Shown here piece by piece: positions 8,301 to 17,312 of a DNA stretch of 64,000 nucleotides. The DNA comes from Cytophagales bacterium. GTDB lineage: Bacteria > Bacteroidota > Bacteroidia > Cytophagales > Spirosomataceae. Under the pieces are notes generated by a model. The model was not told where the DNA came from, did no database searches, and saw nothing but the letters and a program-made list of their open reading frames with translations. How positions within the stretch are numbered: position 1 is the first letter of the stretch; every line of letters starts with the position of its first letter. Both the position numbers and the translations under genes were made by a program. The stretch covers positions 122,184 through 186,183 of the forward strand of contig JAAFKE010000002.1 of assembly GCA_013298215.1 (NCBI GenBank), written 5' to 3'.

Positions 8301-9186
8301 GCTCGCCGCGCATCTGGTTGATGACTGCCGTCATGTCGCTCACGTAAGAACCAATGCTGGTATTTACAAAATTGTCGGACTCGCCCTGGTGCCAAAGCAC
8401 CGCCCGAACTCCAGTGGTAGAAACGTAGTTGCGCAACGCCAGACGCATGTTAGAATACGGAATGCCTGCGGGAAAGGTAAGTCCCGAATACACATTTTGG
8501 GTAGCCCCACCGTTCAAACTGGCGCGCCAATTTCGGGCGGCGGTGGCCTCAAAGGCCGCATTGTAAAATAAAACGGGTACGCCGAGACGTGCCACCAGCA
8601 GGTCGCCTAACTTGCCCCACCCCCACGACGTATGCCCGTTGGGTGCTATCGAAGTAGTGGCACTTACGCCCGAAAACGACGGGCGCGGAACTTGGTTGGG
8701 GTCGCTGTTGGCATTGAAATAATTGATGCAGTTTACTCGTTCGTCGGCCGATGCCACCGCGCCGTAATTGCTATTATCGATGCCTTGGGCGTTGGACTGA
8801 CCCGCAATCAAAAAAACCTCTCCCACTCCAAAACGTGCTAAATCGTCAAATTCAACGACCGTGCCGCCTAACATCCCGCGTACTTCGAGCCGATACCAGC
8901 CACCTCTCACAGAAATGTTACCAGCAAAAAAACCGCCTTGTGGGTTGTTCTGAATCGTCGTCCAGTCGGTGCTTTGCCCGCCGTTTACGGCCAAGGCACG
9001 GGCCTCAACGCGGTCTATGGGTTGGCTGTAGGTGCCCGCTATTTGTAGATTGGCTTGGTTGTTGGCATCTCGTTGCAAAACAATGCGAGATGCTGGGTAG
9101 GTAATGACCATTTGGGAGTGGCCCAACCCGAGAGTACCCAACCATACAATAGCAGTAAAGAGGAGCGTATTAGTTGTTTTCAACAT
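5326..9186 (-). CDS. Large secreted esterase-like protein with nine Ig-like repeats and T9SS tail
   Basis: This 1286-residue paralogue of the next gene has a signal peptide (about residues 1-25), the same N-terminal beta-sandwich, and an SGNH/SASA-type esterase domain with AGQSNAQG (Ser131), WHQGESDN and RPDGVHF. From about residue 455 there are nine tandem Ig-like modules of roughly 80-90 residues. Each has a first Cys in a TxFCxG-like strand, a W-[SN]-N core and a closing NGC, so each has a Cys pair positioned for a disulfide. One degenerate module flanks each end. The C-terminus (SIYPNPAFDGEV onward) is a T9SS type A sorting domain. The repeats probably hold the catalytic domain away from the cell surface. 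Confidence 0.87.
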   Translation of the reverse strand: MLKTTNTLLFTAIVWLGTLGLGHSQMVITYPASRIVLQRDANNQANLQIAGTYSQPIDRVEARALAVNGGQSTDWTTIQNNPQGGFFAGNISVRGGWYRLEVRGMLGGTVVEFDDLARFGVGEVFLIAGQSNAQGIDNSNYGAVASADERVNCINYFNANSDPNQVPRPSFSGVSATTSIAPNGHTSWGWGKLGDLLVARLGVPVLFYNAAFEATAARNWRASLNGGATQNVYSGLTFPAGIPYSNMRLALRNYVSTTGVRAVLWHQGESDNFVNTSIGSYVSDMTAVINQMRGELGRAVPWVIARASYDSRNGSNPNVLNAQNQLIASTGLAFAGPNTDVVQIPRPDGVHFGGNGLIDFANAWNGSLNDSFFANATPANPTISLPTINVSCGGNGTMNISVQGSFGSVAWNNGQNSPNINVGAGEYTATIRDANGMVIFAPIIRIPNNVQPSKPTITVKGSTALCQGSSVELVSNSTLTNNWSNGANTPSVMIGATGSYTTTVRNQVSGCSAVSDAVTINVFQSPLPSTPTVTASGTTVFCQGGEVKLMAGANVNNFRWSNGESGSAITVRSSGAFTVQSIDPNGCSSPSSSTINVTVNNAPSPPVAVAQSATTFCEGGSVTLTSTYDNGNVWSNNATSKSITVNATGNYNVRVRDANGCEALSANVAVKINKLPSTPQITAERPVVFCKGDSTTLTAPNSASYLWSTNARTRRINTTNEGSYSVRIVDENGCVSASSEAAVVRINPLPTAPVIQALGATTFCLNQSVVLRANNQFGYVWNNSRTTQEITVLQQGTYSARTKDANGCVSESSASISVVVNPLPVQPTAIAQGPTTFCEGKSVEITSTYSNINTWSSGETSDKIVVAKAGNYSVKVKNANGCESTSAEVVVKVNPLPAKPQIIALRPMTFCEGDFTTLQSTAAFSYNWSNNERQQVNNITKPGLYAVSVTDANGCTSPQSDALEITVVALPPKPVLTANRPIINNETTFCADKNVTLSAPSSSSYLWNNGSTNQQITVNQVGGYFLRVKNSFGCQSVESNIVSVKINPLPPTPSIIASGPLTFCDGKEVVLRTNSTLNTFWNSGDSTQGITVKKSGNYSAQVRDQNGCFSAFASPPVQIDVKSVPETPVIAQVGTFTLQTNGTALGNTTYNWTLDGAALATTKPTIKANKAGEYAVQVSANYGGGLVCSSSVSALFNYKPETTGNGLSIYPNPAFDGEVTVETLNDLKNATIQIFAVDGRLLNTFTNVVLTERRKLDLTNLPAGNYIVRVIDQDFSQSKRLLIRIP

Positions 9187-9271
9187 TTTTTAAATAAGTT
9201 GCTTCATACCGACACATTTTTTGGCCCCAAAATTCTAAATTAGCGGACAAAAAACAGTAGCGCACAAAAAG

Positions 9272-10267
9272 TTATTTTTCGGTCAAAGTAGCCCAGATCA
9301 TATCTTTTAGATCGATGAGGCCCTGTTGTAAAACCGAAGAGATAAACACGTGGGGTAATGTTGCGGGTAATTGGGCAGAAATCTGCTGCCGATCAGTTTC
9401 TTCTAAAAATTCGGACTTAGAAATGGCCATAATGCGCCGTTTTTCTAAAAGTTCGGGGTTATATTTGGTCAGTTCATTCAACAGCACATCGTATTCTTGG
9501 CGCACGTTTTCGCTGTCGGCGGCCACCACAAAAAGTAGGGCCGAGTTGCGTTCTATGTGCCTCAAAAACCGCAGCCCCAAGCCTTTTCCCTCGGCGGCAC
9601 CTTCTATAATACCTGGAATGTCGGCCATCACAAACGACTTGTAATCTCTGTATGCCACCACGCCCAAGTTGGGTACGAGGGTGGTGAAGGGATAATCAGC
9701 AATTTCGGGCTTGGCCGCCGACAGCACCGACAAAAGCGTCGATTTGCCCGCGTTCGGGAAGCCTACCAGACCAATGTCGGCCAGGAGTTTCAGCTCTAAA
9801 ATCACCCACATTTCTATGCCATCCTCACCTGGCTGGGCATACTGCGGCGCCTGATTAGTCGATGTTTTATAGTTTGTGTTTCCCATGCCACCGCGCCCGC
9901 CTGGCAACAAAATCACTTTTTGGCCTTCGGTAGTAACCTCGGCAAGCTGCTGGCCAGTTTCGGGGTTACGGGCAATAGTCCCCAGGGGCACATCAATAAA
10001 AATATCTTTTCCCTGCAAACCCGACCGCCTACCGCCCTCGCCTCCGTTGCCAGGGTCGGCCTTGATGTGTTTTCGGTATTTGAGGTGCAGCAACGTCCAG
10101 TGCTGAGAGTTACCGCGCAAAACAATGTGGCCTCCCCGCCCGCCGTCTCCGCCGTCGGGGCCTCCTTTTGCGGCAAACTTCTCGTGCCTAAAATGCGCCG
10201 ATCCAGCCCCTCCGTGGCCCGATGTTACATTTATTTTAACGTAGTCAATAAAATTAGAATCTGCCAT
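9272..10267 (-). CDS. obg: GTPase Obg
   Basis: This 331-residue GTPase of the Obg/CgtA family is involved in late 50S ribosome assembly and stress control. The N-terminal glycine-rich Obg fold (about 1-158) shows [21 protein letters not shown] and GGRGGMGN. The G domain follows with the P-loop GFPNAGKST near residue 170, the switch region [20 protein letters not shown], and a C-terminal SKSEFL in place of the NKxD box. There is no OCT/TGS extension, as is usual in Bacteroidota. It begins 17 bases after adk and is probably co-transcribed with it. Confidence 0.96.
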   Translation of the reverse strand: MADSNFIDYVKINVTSGHGGAGSAHFRHEKFAAKGGPDGGDGGRGGHIVLRGNSQHWTLLHLKYRKHIKADPGNGGEGGRRSGLQGKDIFIDVPLGTIARNPETGQQLAEVTTEGQKVILLPGGRGGMGNTNYKTSTNQAPQYAQPGEDGIEMWVILELKLLADIGLVGFPNAGKSTLLSVLSAAKPEIADYPFTTLVPNLGVVAYRDYKSFVMADIPGIIEGAAEGKGLGLRFLRHIERNSALLFVVAADSENVRQEYDVLLNELTKYNPELLEKRRIMAISKSEFLEETDRQQISAQLPATLPHVFISSVLQQGLIDLKDMIWATLTEK

Positions 10268-10284
10268 TACTGATTTATTAGCAA

Positions 10285-10857
10285 TTATCGTGCTGAATCA
10301 ATGGCCTCGCAGAGATTATCAAAAATTTCTTCGATTTCACCGATTCCGTTCACCGTCACTACCTTGCGCTGGGCTTGGTAGTAGGGAAGCACGTGAATGG
10401 TTTTATTAAAATACTCATCAATTCGTTTGATGAGTTTGTCCTCGTCGTCGTCGGCGCGGCCGCTCACTTTTTTGCGCTCGGCAATGCGTCGTTTGAGTTC
10501 CTGCTCATTAACGTCCAACTGCGGTACTACTGATATGGCACTGTTTTTATTTTCCAAAAAAGCGTCTAATGCTTCGGCCTGCGCAACCGTGCGCGGGAAA
10601 CCATCAAAAATAAAACCGTTTGCCTGCGGGTTTCGTTTCACTTCCTCTTCGAGCATATCAATCGTCACCGAGTCGGGCACCAACAAGCCGCTGTCCAAAA
10701 TGTCTTTGACGCGTTTACCGAGTTCGGTTTGGTTTTTGATGTGCATCCGAAACAGATCGCCAGTAGAGATGTGTACTAAATTGTACTTTGCGATCAATTT
10801 GGCACTTTGAGTACCTTTGCCCGCTCCGGGAGGGCCAAAAATAACAATATTAAGCAT
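10285..10857 (-). CDS. adk: Adenylate kinase
   Basis: This 190-residue enzyme interconverts ATP, AMP and ADP. The P-loop GPPGAGKGT is at residues 8-16, followed by HISTGDLFR in the AMP site and the core motif [13 protein letters not shown]. The short lid has no four-Cys zinc site. The frame is open 36 residues further upstream, but the ATG at 10857 places the P-loop at the standard position, and the predicted promoter lies inside the longer version. It precedes obg. Confidence 0.95.
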   Translation of the reverse strand: MLNIVIFGPPGAGKGTQSAKLIAKYNLVHISTGDLFRMHIKNQTELGKRVKDILDSGLLVPDSVTIDMLEEEVKRNPQANGFIFDGFPRTVAQAEALDAFLENKNSAISVVPQLDVNEQELKRRIAERKKVSGRADDDEDKLIKRIDEYFNKTIHVLPYYQAQRKVVTVNGIGEIEEIFDNLCEAIDSAR

Positions 10858-10901
10858 TAGATGATACAAGGTTTTGGCGTCTGACAACAAGCAATTGGCC
10901 G

Positions 10902-10933
10902 CAAAAATAAGATTATCCGCCCCCGTTGCCAAC
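10902..10933 (-). promoter_or_regulatory. Candidate promoter of adk-obg
   Basis: On the minus strand GTTG, exactly 20 bases, then TATTTTTG matches the Bacteroidota promoter form with one mismatch in the -33 box. It ends about 45 bases upstream of the adk ATG at 10857 and so also supports that start. The rest of the 270-base adk-clpP divergent region holds no other clear element; I found no consensus promoter for clpP. Confidence 0.5.
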
Positions 10934-11127
10934 TTTTTGACGCAAGAACTTTGAATTTGGCGCAAAACTATTTAACAATTACCCCAGTTTACACAGTTCG
11001 GTCGCAAGTGAAGCCCCAAAATTAAGTGTTGGGTTGAGCCCGTGTTTGTAGCAACAAAAAGCCGTCTCGAACCAACCCCGCCCGAATTGTGTTTTTTAGT
11101 CAAACCATAAAATTTCAGACCAAATCA

Positions 11128-11796
<669 letters not shown>

Positions 11797-11804
11797 AACT
11801 AAAA

Positions 11805-11855
11805 CCCACAAAAGTGCGGTGGGCTTCATGGGTAAACCGTACTTTTGTGGGCTTT
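11805..11855 (+). terminator. Terminator after clpP
   Basis: A 16-base stem (left arm 11805-11820 starting CCCACAAAAGT, right arm 11836-11851 ending ACTTTTGTGGG) has one G-T wobble and a 15-base loop, followed by CTTTT. It begins 9 bases after the clpP stop. The stem is strong although the T-run is short. Confidence 0.8.
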
Positions 11856-11971
11856 TAGCTGCCGTAAAATCATTTTAGCACCCGTTTTTTTGAGCTTCGC
11901 TGTAATTTGAGTTAAATTTATTTTTTCATAGACATCTTTACAATTCCAGTACTTGTAAACCACAAATAATC

Positions 11972-12421
11972 ATGAAAAATAGATTTCTTTTAGCCTCTTT
12001 TGTGGGGCTAATGGTTTGTTTTTCTTGTAAAAAACAAGCCACCGAGCCAATTATTGTGCCTGAACAAACAGTGTTTGAAAACTTGACTACGTGTTGCCAG
12101 TCATGTAGCAAGCCAGTATCGTTAAAAAATGTTACAGGAAAGTTGTTAATTACGGGTTATAGTCTCGACGGTAAGCCAGGAATAACGGCTGTAATACCCG
12201 ACTCCGCTTTTAATATCTCTGACAAACAGCTGCCTATGTTCAAATATTATGGTAATGTTTTTTACCTCTGTAATTTGCCTGATAAAATTAGAAATATTGG
12301 TTCAGAGCGTAGGGTAAAATTTGATTGTAATCTAATCTACCTTTATGTTCCAAGTGATGGACAAATACCTCAAACAGATGGCTATCCAGTAGATTTAATT
12401 AGAATTGAAGTGTTGAATTAG
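11972..12421 (+). CDS. Hypothetical lipoprotein between clpP and clpX
   Basis: This 149-residue protein has a lipoprotein signal peptide ending LMVCFSC, with the acylated Cys followed by KK. The mature part has a Cys cluster (TTCCQSCSKP, near residues 40-48) and two later Cys (FYLCN and FDCNL). The repeated CC-x2-C spacing could mean disulfides or metal binding, but I recognise no family. The gene is noticeably more AT-rich than clpP and clpX and has its own terminator, which suggests a lineage-specific insertion. Confidence 0.75.
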   Translation: MKNRFLLASFVGLMVCFSCKKQATEPIIVPEQTVFENLTTCCQSCSKPVSLKNVTGKLLITGYSLDGKPGITAVIPDSAFNISDKQLPMFKYYGNVFYLCNLPDKIRNIGSERRVKFDCNLIYLYVPSDGQIPQTDGYPVDLIRIEVLN

Positions 12422-12439
12422 GGAGAGGTGTCTCAAGTA

Positions 12440-12475
12440 CCCCACACTGTTGGTAATACCATAGTGCGGGGTTTT
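12440..12475 (+). terminator. Terminator after the lipoprotein gene
   Basis: The arms CCCCACACT (12440-12448) and AGTGCGGGG (12463-12471) pair with one mismatch around a 14-base loop and are followed by TTTT. It isolates the upstream lipoprotein gene from clpX. Confidence 0.7.
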
Positions 12476-12570
12476 GCTAATTAAAGTCTTAATAACCAAC
12501 GATATACAAATAATTAGGCCAATTTTTTGTATAAATTTAGATAAAGTAAACAATATTGAAACCCCCTAAA

Positions 12571-13806
12571 ATGCCAGTCGTAAGTTGCTCGTTTTGTGGT
12601 CGCCGTAAGAGCGAGGTTGAAGTGTTGTTGGCGGGAACGGATGCCCACATCTGCAACCATTGCATTGAGCAAGGCCACCAGGTGGTCACAGAAGAGATGT
12701 ACTCGAAAGACAAAAAGAAGGTGTCTTTTCCGAAGCTCAACTTGACCAAACCCTTGGAAATGAAGCTGTTCTTAGACCAGTATATTATTGGGCAAGACGA
12801 GGCCAAAAAGACCCTGACGGTGGCGGTTTATAACCATTATAAACGACTCATGCAGCCCGAAAGCAACGACGAGGTGACGATCGAGAAGTCGAATATTGTG
12901 ATGGTTGGCGAAACCGGTACGGGCAAAACCTACCTGGCGCGCACCATTGCCAAGATGCTCGAAGTACCCTTTTGTGTGGCAGATGCCACCGTGATAACCG
13001 AAGCCGGCTACGTGGGCGAAGACGTGGAAACCATTCTGACGCGGCTCCTCCAAGCCGCCGAATACAAGGTTGAAGATGCCGAGCGGGGTATTGTTTACAT
13101 CGACGAGATCGATAAAATAGCGCGCCGCTCCGACAACCCGTCCATCACCCGCGATGTGAGCGGGGAGGGTGTGCAACAAGCCATGCTCAAATTGCTGGAG
13201 GGGTCGGTCGTGAACGTGCCGCCTCAGGGAGGGCGCAAACATCCCGACCAACGCATGATCGCCATCAACACCGAAAACATTTTGTTTATTTGCGGCGGGG
13301 CCTTCGATGGCATAGAACGGCACATTGCTAAAAGAATAAACAGCCGGCCCATTGGGTTTTCGAGCGATCGCCGCCTCAACGACATTTTCGACAAGGGTAA
13401 TCTGATGCGCTTTGTGTCGGCGCAAGACCTCAAATCGTTCGGACTAATCCCCGAATTAATCGGGCGGCTGCCAGCCCTCACTTATCTTGAACCACTCGAC
13501 AGCAGTACGCTACGCACAATTATGGTTCAACCCAAAAACGCGTTGGTGAAACAATACCAAAAATTGTTTAAAATGGAAGGCATCGCGCTCACGTTTTCTG
13601 ACGAGGTGATCGACTACATTGTTGAGCAAGCCCTGGTCTATAAACTCGGCGCGCGCGGCCTGCGGGCCATCTGCGAGTCGATTATGAAAGATGTCATGTT
13701 TGAACTCCCCTCGCAAACGGGTACGAAAGCCTTCACGATCACCCTCGACTACGCCCGCGACAAGTTTGAGCACTCGTCGGCGTTTGTGCTCAAAGCAGTG
13801 GCGTAA
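12571..13806 (+). CDS. clpX: ATP-dependent Clp protease ATP-binding subunit ClpX
   Basis: This 411-residue AAA+ unfoldase feeds substrates to ClpP. The N-terminal zinc-binding domain has CSFC (residues 6-9) and CNHC. The AAA+ module shows the P-loop GETGTGKT, the Walker B segment IVYIDEIDK, the pore loop GYVGEDVET, an RKHPDQ-type loop and sensor motifs in the [10 protein letters not shown] region. I start at the ATG at 12571; a TTG five codons upstream is in frame but not needed. Confidence 0.96.
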   Translation: MPVVSCSFCGRRKSEVEVLLAGTDAHICNHCIEQGHQVVTEEMYSKDKKKVSFPKLNLTKPLEMKLFLDQYIIGQDEAKKTLTVAVYNHYKRLMQPESNDEVTIEKSNIVMVGETGTGKTYLARTIAKMLEVPFCVADATVITEAGYVGEDVETILTRLLQAAEYKVEDAERGIVYIDEIDKIARRSDNPSITRDVSGEGVQQAMLKLLEGSVVNVPPQGGRKHPDQRMIAINTENILFICGGAFDGIERHIAKRINSRPIGFSSDRRLNDIFDKGNLMRFVSAQDLKSFGLIPELIGRLPALTYLEPLDSSTLRTIMVQPKNALVKQYQKLFKMEGIALTFSDEVIDYIVEQALVYKLGARGLRAICESIMKDVMFELPSQTGTKAFTITLDYARDKFEHSSAFVLKAVA

Positions 13807-13859
13807 CGGCCGCGTGTTTGAGAAAAAAAGCGTAATTGGGCTAAAAAATCAGAGAATCG

Positions 13860-13891
13860 TTTGGCATAACGATTCTTAACCACTATTTTTG
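13860..13891 (+). promoter_or_regulatory. Bacteroidota-type promoter of rpmG
   Basis: TTTG (13860-13863), 20 bases, then TATTTTTG (13884-13891) is a full match to the Bacteroidota promoter consensus. It ends 28 bases before the rpmG ATG at 13920 and shows that rpmG has its own promoter rather than depending on clpX transcription. Confidence 0.7.
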
Positions 13892-13919
13892 CACTCCGTT
13901 TTGTAAAAAAAGTATAGCA

Positions 13920-14102
13920 ATGGCAAAGAAAGGCAATAGAGTCCAAGTAATCTTAGAGTGTACTGAGCATAAAACCACTGGAATGCCAGGGATGTCGCGG
14001 TATATTACCACCAAGAACCGTAAGAACGTTCCTGCACGCATGGAATTGAAAAAATACAATCCCATTTTGAAGCGTGTGACCGTTCACAAAGAAATAAAGT
14101 AG
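13920..14102 (+). CDS. rpmG: 50S ribosomal protein L33
   Basis: This 60-residue basic protein has the L33 pattern [17 protein letters not shown] followed by YITTKNRKN and [16 protein letters not shown]. It has a single Cys rather than the four-Cys zinc ribbon, so it is the zinc-independent form. In many Bacteroidota rpmB (L28) precedes rpmG; here the preceding gene is clpX and rpmB is absent from the window. Confidence 0.95.
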   Translation: MAKKGNRVQVILECTEHKTTGMPGMSRYITTKNRKNVPARMELKKYNPILKRVTVHKEIK

Positions 14103-14109
14103 TGTAACA

Positions 14110-14128
14110 CCCGTGGAGGCTCCACGGG
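14110..14128 (+). promoter_or_regulatory. Intra-operon hairpin after rpmG
   Basis: CCCGTGGAGGCTCCACGGG is a near-perfect palindrome (7-base stem, AGGCT loop) eight bases after the rpmG stop. No T-run follows, so it is more likely an mRNA stability or processing structure than a terminator. Confidence 0.5.
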
Positions 14129-14166
14129 CGTGCAGTGTTTAATCGTACAATAAAAATAACCAAGTA

Positions 14167-14322
14167 ATGGCAAAGAAGGTAGTTGCAACATTGAAAAAAG
14201 AAGGTGAGGGCAAAAGCTTTGCCAAGATCATCAAGGCCGTAAAATCGCCAAAGACAGGTGCTTACACTTTCAAGGAGGAGATTGTTCCTTTGGACGAAGT
14301 TCAGGCAGCCCTCAAAAACTAA
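14167..14322 (+). CDS. DUF4295 family small protein
   Basis: This 51-residue basic protein begins MAKKVVATLKKEGEGKSFAK and has KSPKTGAYTFKEEIV in the middle. It matches the small DUF4295 family, which in Bacteroidota sits directly after rpmG and before ftsY, as here. Its size, basic character and constant ribosomal-protein neighbour suggest a ribosome-associated role, which is inference. It is followed by a strong terminator. Confidence 0.85.
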   Translation: MAKKVVATLKKEGEGKSFAKIIKAVKSPKTGAYTFKEEIVPLDEVQAALKN

Positions 14323-14354
14323 TATCAACGCCGTGGCGTTTGGTGTGTTGTCTT

Positions 14355-14380
14355 AAAGTCCCAAGTTTGGGACTTTTTTT
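14355..14380 (+). terminator. Terminator after DUF4295 gene
   Basis: AAAGTCCCA (14355-14363) pairs perfectly with TGGGACTTT (14368-14376) around a 4-base loop, with seven T in a row (14374-14380). This is a textbook intrinsic terminator separating rpmG-DUF4295 from ftsY. Confidence 0.85.
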
Positions 14381-14429
14381 GTGCGTAAAATTGTAGTGAG
14401 TAGTAGGATCGTAACATTGAAAAACTAAA

Positions 14430-15386
14430 ATGGGGTTATTTGACTTTTTCTCGAAAGACAAAAAAGAATCGTTGGACAAGGGCCTCGAGAAATCGAAGGA
14501 AAGTATTCTTGGTAAGATTAGCCGAACGCTCATCGGAAAGTCGAAGGTTGATGAGGAGGTGCTCGACAATTTGGAGGAAATCTTGATTAGTTCGGACGTG
14601 GGCGTGGAGACGACCATCAAAATAATACGCCGAATTGAAGAACGCGTGGCCCGCGACAAATACACAACCGCCGACGAGTTGAGCAGCTTGCTCCGCCAGG
14701 AGGTGGCCGCCCTGCTCACCGAAAACCGTTCGACCGACGTTACTGACCATTTTGAAACCGAACACCTGCCCAAACCATACGTAATTATGGTGGTGGGCGT
14801 AAACGGAGCGGGCAAAACTACTACCATCGGCAAACTGGCGGCGCAGTTTCATAAGCGCGGCAAAAAAGTAATACTGGGTGCTGGCGATACTTTCCGCGCC
14901 GCCGCCGTAGATCAACTCAAAACGTGGGGGCAACGCGCGGGCGTACCCGTCATCGAACACGGCATGAACACCGACCCGTCGGCGGTGGCCTACGATGCTG
15001 TGAAGCAAGGCGTGGAGCAAAACGTGGACGTGATTATTATCGACACCGCTGGCCGCCTGCACAACAAGGTCAATCTGATGAACGAACTCACCAAAATTAA
15101 GCGCGTCGTTCAGAAATTTTTGCCCGATGCCCCCCACGAAGTCATGCTGGTGCTCGACGGCAGTACGGGCCAAAACGCGGTTATTCAAGCCCGCGAGTTT
15201 ACGAAAGCTACCGAGGTTACGGCCCTGACGATCACCAAGTTGGACGGCACGGCCAGGGGCGGCGTGGTGATTGGTATCTCCGACGAATTTAAGATTCCCG
15301 TAAAATACATTGGCGTTGGCGAAAAAATAGATGACCTGCAAGTTTTCAATAAATCTGAGTTTGTAGATTCGCTCTTCAAAAAATAG
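14430..15386 (+). CDS. ftsY: Signal recognition particle receptor FtsY
   Basis: This 318-residue SRP-type GTPase docks the SRP-ribosome complex at the inner membrane. A short Lys-rich N-terminus replaces the long acidic A domain. The helical N domain (about 20-100) is followed by the G domain with GVNGAGKTTTIGKLA, the DTFRAAAVDQL box, DTAGR, TKLDGTARGG and the closing GVGEKIDDL. Expression is separated from the upstream ribosomal genes by a terminator. The metallophosphoesterase gene follows 32 bases later. Confidence 0.96.
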   Translation: MGLFDFFSKDKKESLDKGLEKSKESILGKISRTLIGKSKVDEEVLDNLEEILISSDVGVETTIKIIRRIEERVARDKYTTADELSSLLRQEVAALLTENRSTDVTDHFETEHLPKPYVIMVVGVNGAGKTTTIGKLAAQFHKRGKKVILGAGDTFRAAAVDQLKTWGQRAGVPVIEHGMNTDPSAVAYDAVKQGVEQNVDVIIIDTAGRLHNKVNLMNELTKIKRVVQKFLPDAPHEVMLVLDGSTGQNAVIQAREFTKATEVTALTITKLDGTARGGVVIGISDEFKIPVKYIGVGEKIDDLQVFNKSEFVDSLFKK

Positions 15387-15418
15387 GCGCGTCACCTTTT
15401 TACTATCAAAAAATAACC

Positions 15419-16681
15419 ATGAATCGTATTTTAACCATCTGCACGGTAGCTCTCGTTTTTTTTCTGGTCGATTGGTACTTTTTTCAGGCGGTGCGGGGCG
15501 TTACGCGTTCGATGGATGCTAACGCGCAGCGCAACGTGGCGTGGGGATACTGGGGTTTTTCGGTTGCGATGGCCGTAATGGCCCTGGTGGTGCAGTTTGT
15601 ATTGCCGCCCGATTCGCTCACGCGCGTGCAAAAACAGTTTATTTTTGCGGCTTTTCTGATCCCGTACTTCGCCAAGATATTTGGCGTACTCATTCTTTTA
15701 ATCGACGACCTTGGCCGCCTTTTGCGCTGGCTCTTCCAAAAAATAAGCGGTTTTTTCCAGCCTAATGGCATTGCAAAAGAAGCCTCGGTTGGGGCAATTA
15801 GCCGCTCCGAATTTTTAATGAAACTCACCCTTTTTGCGGCCGCAGTGCCTTTTTTTAGTTTTGCTTGGGGTATTATTTCGGGTGCGCACGATTACAGAAT
15901 AAGGCGCATAAAACTAAAAATAAAGGGCTTGCCCGATTCGTTCGTCGGTATGACGATGGCGCAGCTGTCGGATATTCACGCGGGGAGTTTTTTTGACGAG
16001 AAAGCCGTGCAGCGCGGCGTTAAGATGCTGATAGACGAGAAACCCGACCTGTTTTTTTTTACGGGAGACCTCGTCAATAACACCGCCGATGAGGTAGAAA
16101 AATACATTGAAATTTTTGCCAAGATCAACGCGCCAATGGGTACGTTTTCGATATTGGGCAACCACGACTACGGCGATTATTTTAAGTGGCCCACCGAAGC
16201 GGCCAAAAAAGCCAATTTGGAGCAACTCAAAAAAAACCACGCCCGCATGGGCTGGGACTTAATTTTGGACGACCACCGCGTGCTGGAGCGCAACGGCGAA
16301 AAAATAGCCCTGCTGGGGGTTCAAAACTGGGGAATGAGTTTTGCACAATACGGGGACATCAAAAAAACCTACGCGGGCACTGAAGAATACCCCGTAAAAT
16401 TACTGCTCTCGCACGACCCCACGCACTGGGATGCGCAAGTGCGGCCGATGTTTCCAGACATCAGTGCCACTTTTTCTGGCCACACCCACGGAATGCAGTT
16501 TGGGGTCAAGATCGGGAGTTTCGAGTGGAGCCCCGTGAGCCTCAGGTACAAGCAGTGGGGCGGCCTGTACCAAGAAAACGGCCAATACCTGTACGTAAAC
16601 CGGGGCTTTGGCTACATTGGCTACCCTGGGCGGGTGGGTATTTTGCCCGAAATCACCATCTTTGAACTCCAAAAAGGGTAG
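15419..16681 (+). CDS. Membrane-anchored metallophosphoesterase (first copy)
   Basis: This 420-residue protein has several N-terminal hydrophobic segments (about residues 5-20, 45-65, 78-100 and 130-155) followed by a calcineurin-like phosphoesterase domain. Metal-binding motifs are QLSDIHAG, GDLVNN, LGNHDYGDY, LLSHDPTHWD and SGHTHGMQFG, matching the YaeI/YkuE-type subgroup that includes UDP-sugar and lipid-linked hydrolases. The substrate is unknown. It lies 32 bases after ftsY and meets the sugar transferase gene tail to tail with one base between. A second copy with the same layout is at 60802-61953. Confidence 0.85.
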   Translation: MNRILTICTVALVFFLVDWYFFQAVRGVTRSMDANAQRNVAWGYWGFSVAMAVMALVVQFVLPPDSLTRVQKQFIFAAFLIPYFAKIFGVLILLIDDLGRLLRWLFQKISGFFQPNGIAKEASVGAISRSEFLMKLTLFAAAVPFFSFAWGIISGAHDYRIRRIKLKIKGLPDSFVGMTMAQLSDIHAGSFFDEKAVQRGVKMLIDEKPDLFFFTGDLVNNTADEVEKYIEIFAKINAPMGTFSILGNHDYGDYFKWPTEAAKKANLEQLKKNHARMGWDLILDDHRVLERNGEKIALLGVQNWGMSFAQYGDIKKTYAGTEEYPVKLLLSHDPTHWDAQVRPMFPDISATFSGHTHGMQFGVKIGSFEWSPVSLRYKQWGGLYQENGQYLYVNRGFGYIGYPGRVGILPEITIFELQKG

Positions 16682-16682
16682 G

Positions 16683-17291
16683 TTAGTTGCCCACAAATTT
16701 CTCTACGGTGGCGGCGGTCGCCGAGTTGATACCGTCCGATTTGAGGACTTTTAGCACCGTGAGCCACAAAATTTTGAAGTCTAACCCAAAAGATTGGTTC
16801 TCGACGTACCAGGCGTCGTACTCAAATTTTTGTTGCCACGAGATGGCGTTGCGCCCGTTTACCTGCGCCCACCCCGTTATGCCTGGCCGCACGCTGTGGC
16901 GCGTCTGCTGGCGCAAATCGTAGTGCTCCAGGTATTCGACCAGCAGCGGGCGCGGCCCCACCAGGCTCATGTCGCCCCGCAAAACGTTCCACAATTGGGG
17001 TAGCTCGTCCACCGATGTTTTCCTGACCCACGCCCCAACCCACGTCAAACGGTCGGCATCGGGGCGCAGGTCTCCGTTTTCGTCGCGGGCATCGGTCATT
17101 GTTTTAAACTTCACGATCCTAAAAATACGCTGGTTTAAACCTGGCCTCAGCTGGAAAAAAAATGGTTTGCCCGCGTTATAAAAAAAAAGCAACCCCGCCA
17201 CAACCAGCGTAACGGGCAACGACACCAGCAGCGCCAGCAGTGCCACTGAACGGTCGGCGGCAGGTTTTATGATGTTTCGGTAGAGCAACAT
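16683..17291 (-). CDS. Bacterial sugar-phosphate transferase (WcaJ-like)
   Basis: This 202-residue enzyme belongs to the polyprenyl-phosphate hexose-1-phosphate transferase family, which starts surface polysaccharide repeat units on undecaprenyl phosphate. It has one N-terminal membrane helix (about 15-38), then IVKFKTMTDARDENG, the KTSVDELPQLWNVLRGDMSLVGPRP core (read in two parts: KTSVDELPQLWNVL and RGDMSLVGPRP), and RPGITGWAQVNGRN. It is the small, single-domain form. It starts 21 bases after the M4 peptidase gene and may be read from the same transcript. Confidence 0.9.
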   Translation of the reverse strand: MLLYRNIIKPAADRSVALLALLVSLPVTLVVAGLLFFYNAGKPFFFQLRPGLNQRIFRIVKFKTMTDARDENGDLRPDADRLTWVGAWVRKTSVDELPQLWNVLRGDMSLVGPRPLLVEYLEHYDLRQQTRHSVRPGITGWAQVNGRNAISWQQKFEYDAWYVENQSFGLDFKILWLTVLKVLKSDGINSATAATVEKFVGN

Positions 17292-17312
17292 ACGGTACGA
17301 TAAAAGGCCAGA

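Noticed and set aside
7786..8571. 261-codon plus-strand frame inside the large esterase gene
   Set aside because: It is antisense to a clear multi-domain protein and has no recognisable domain.
5326..9186. Regular DNA repetition that could suggest a CRISPR array
   Set aside because: The repetition is about 250 bases per unit and is coding (Ig-like modules), with no short identical repeats and spacers.
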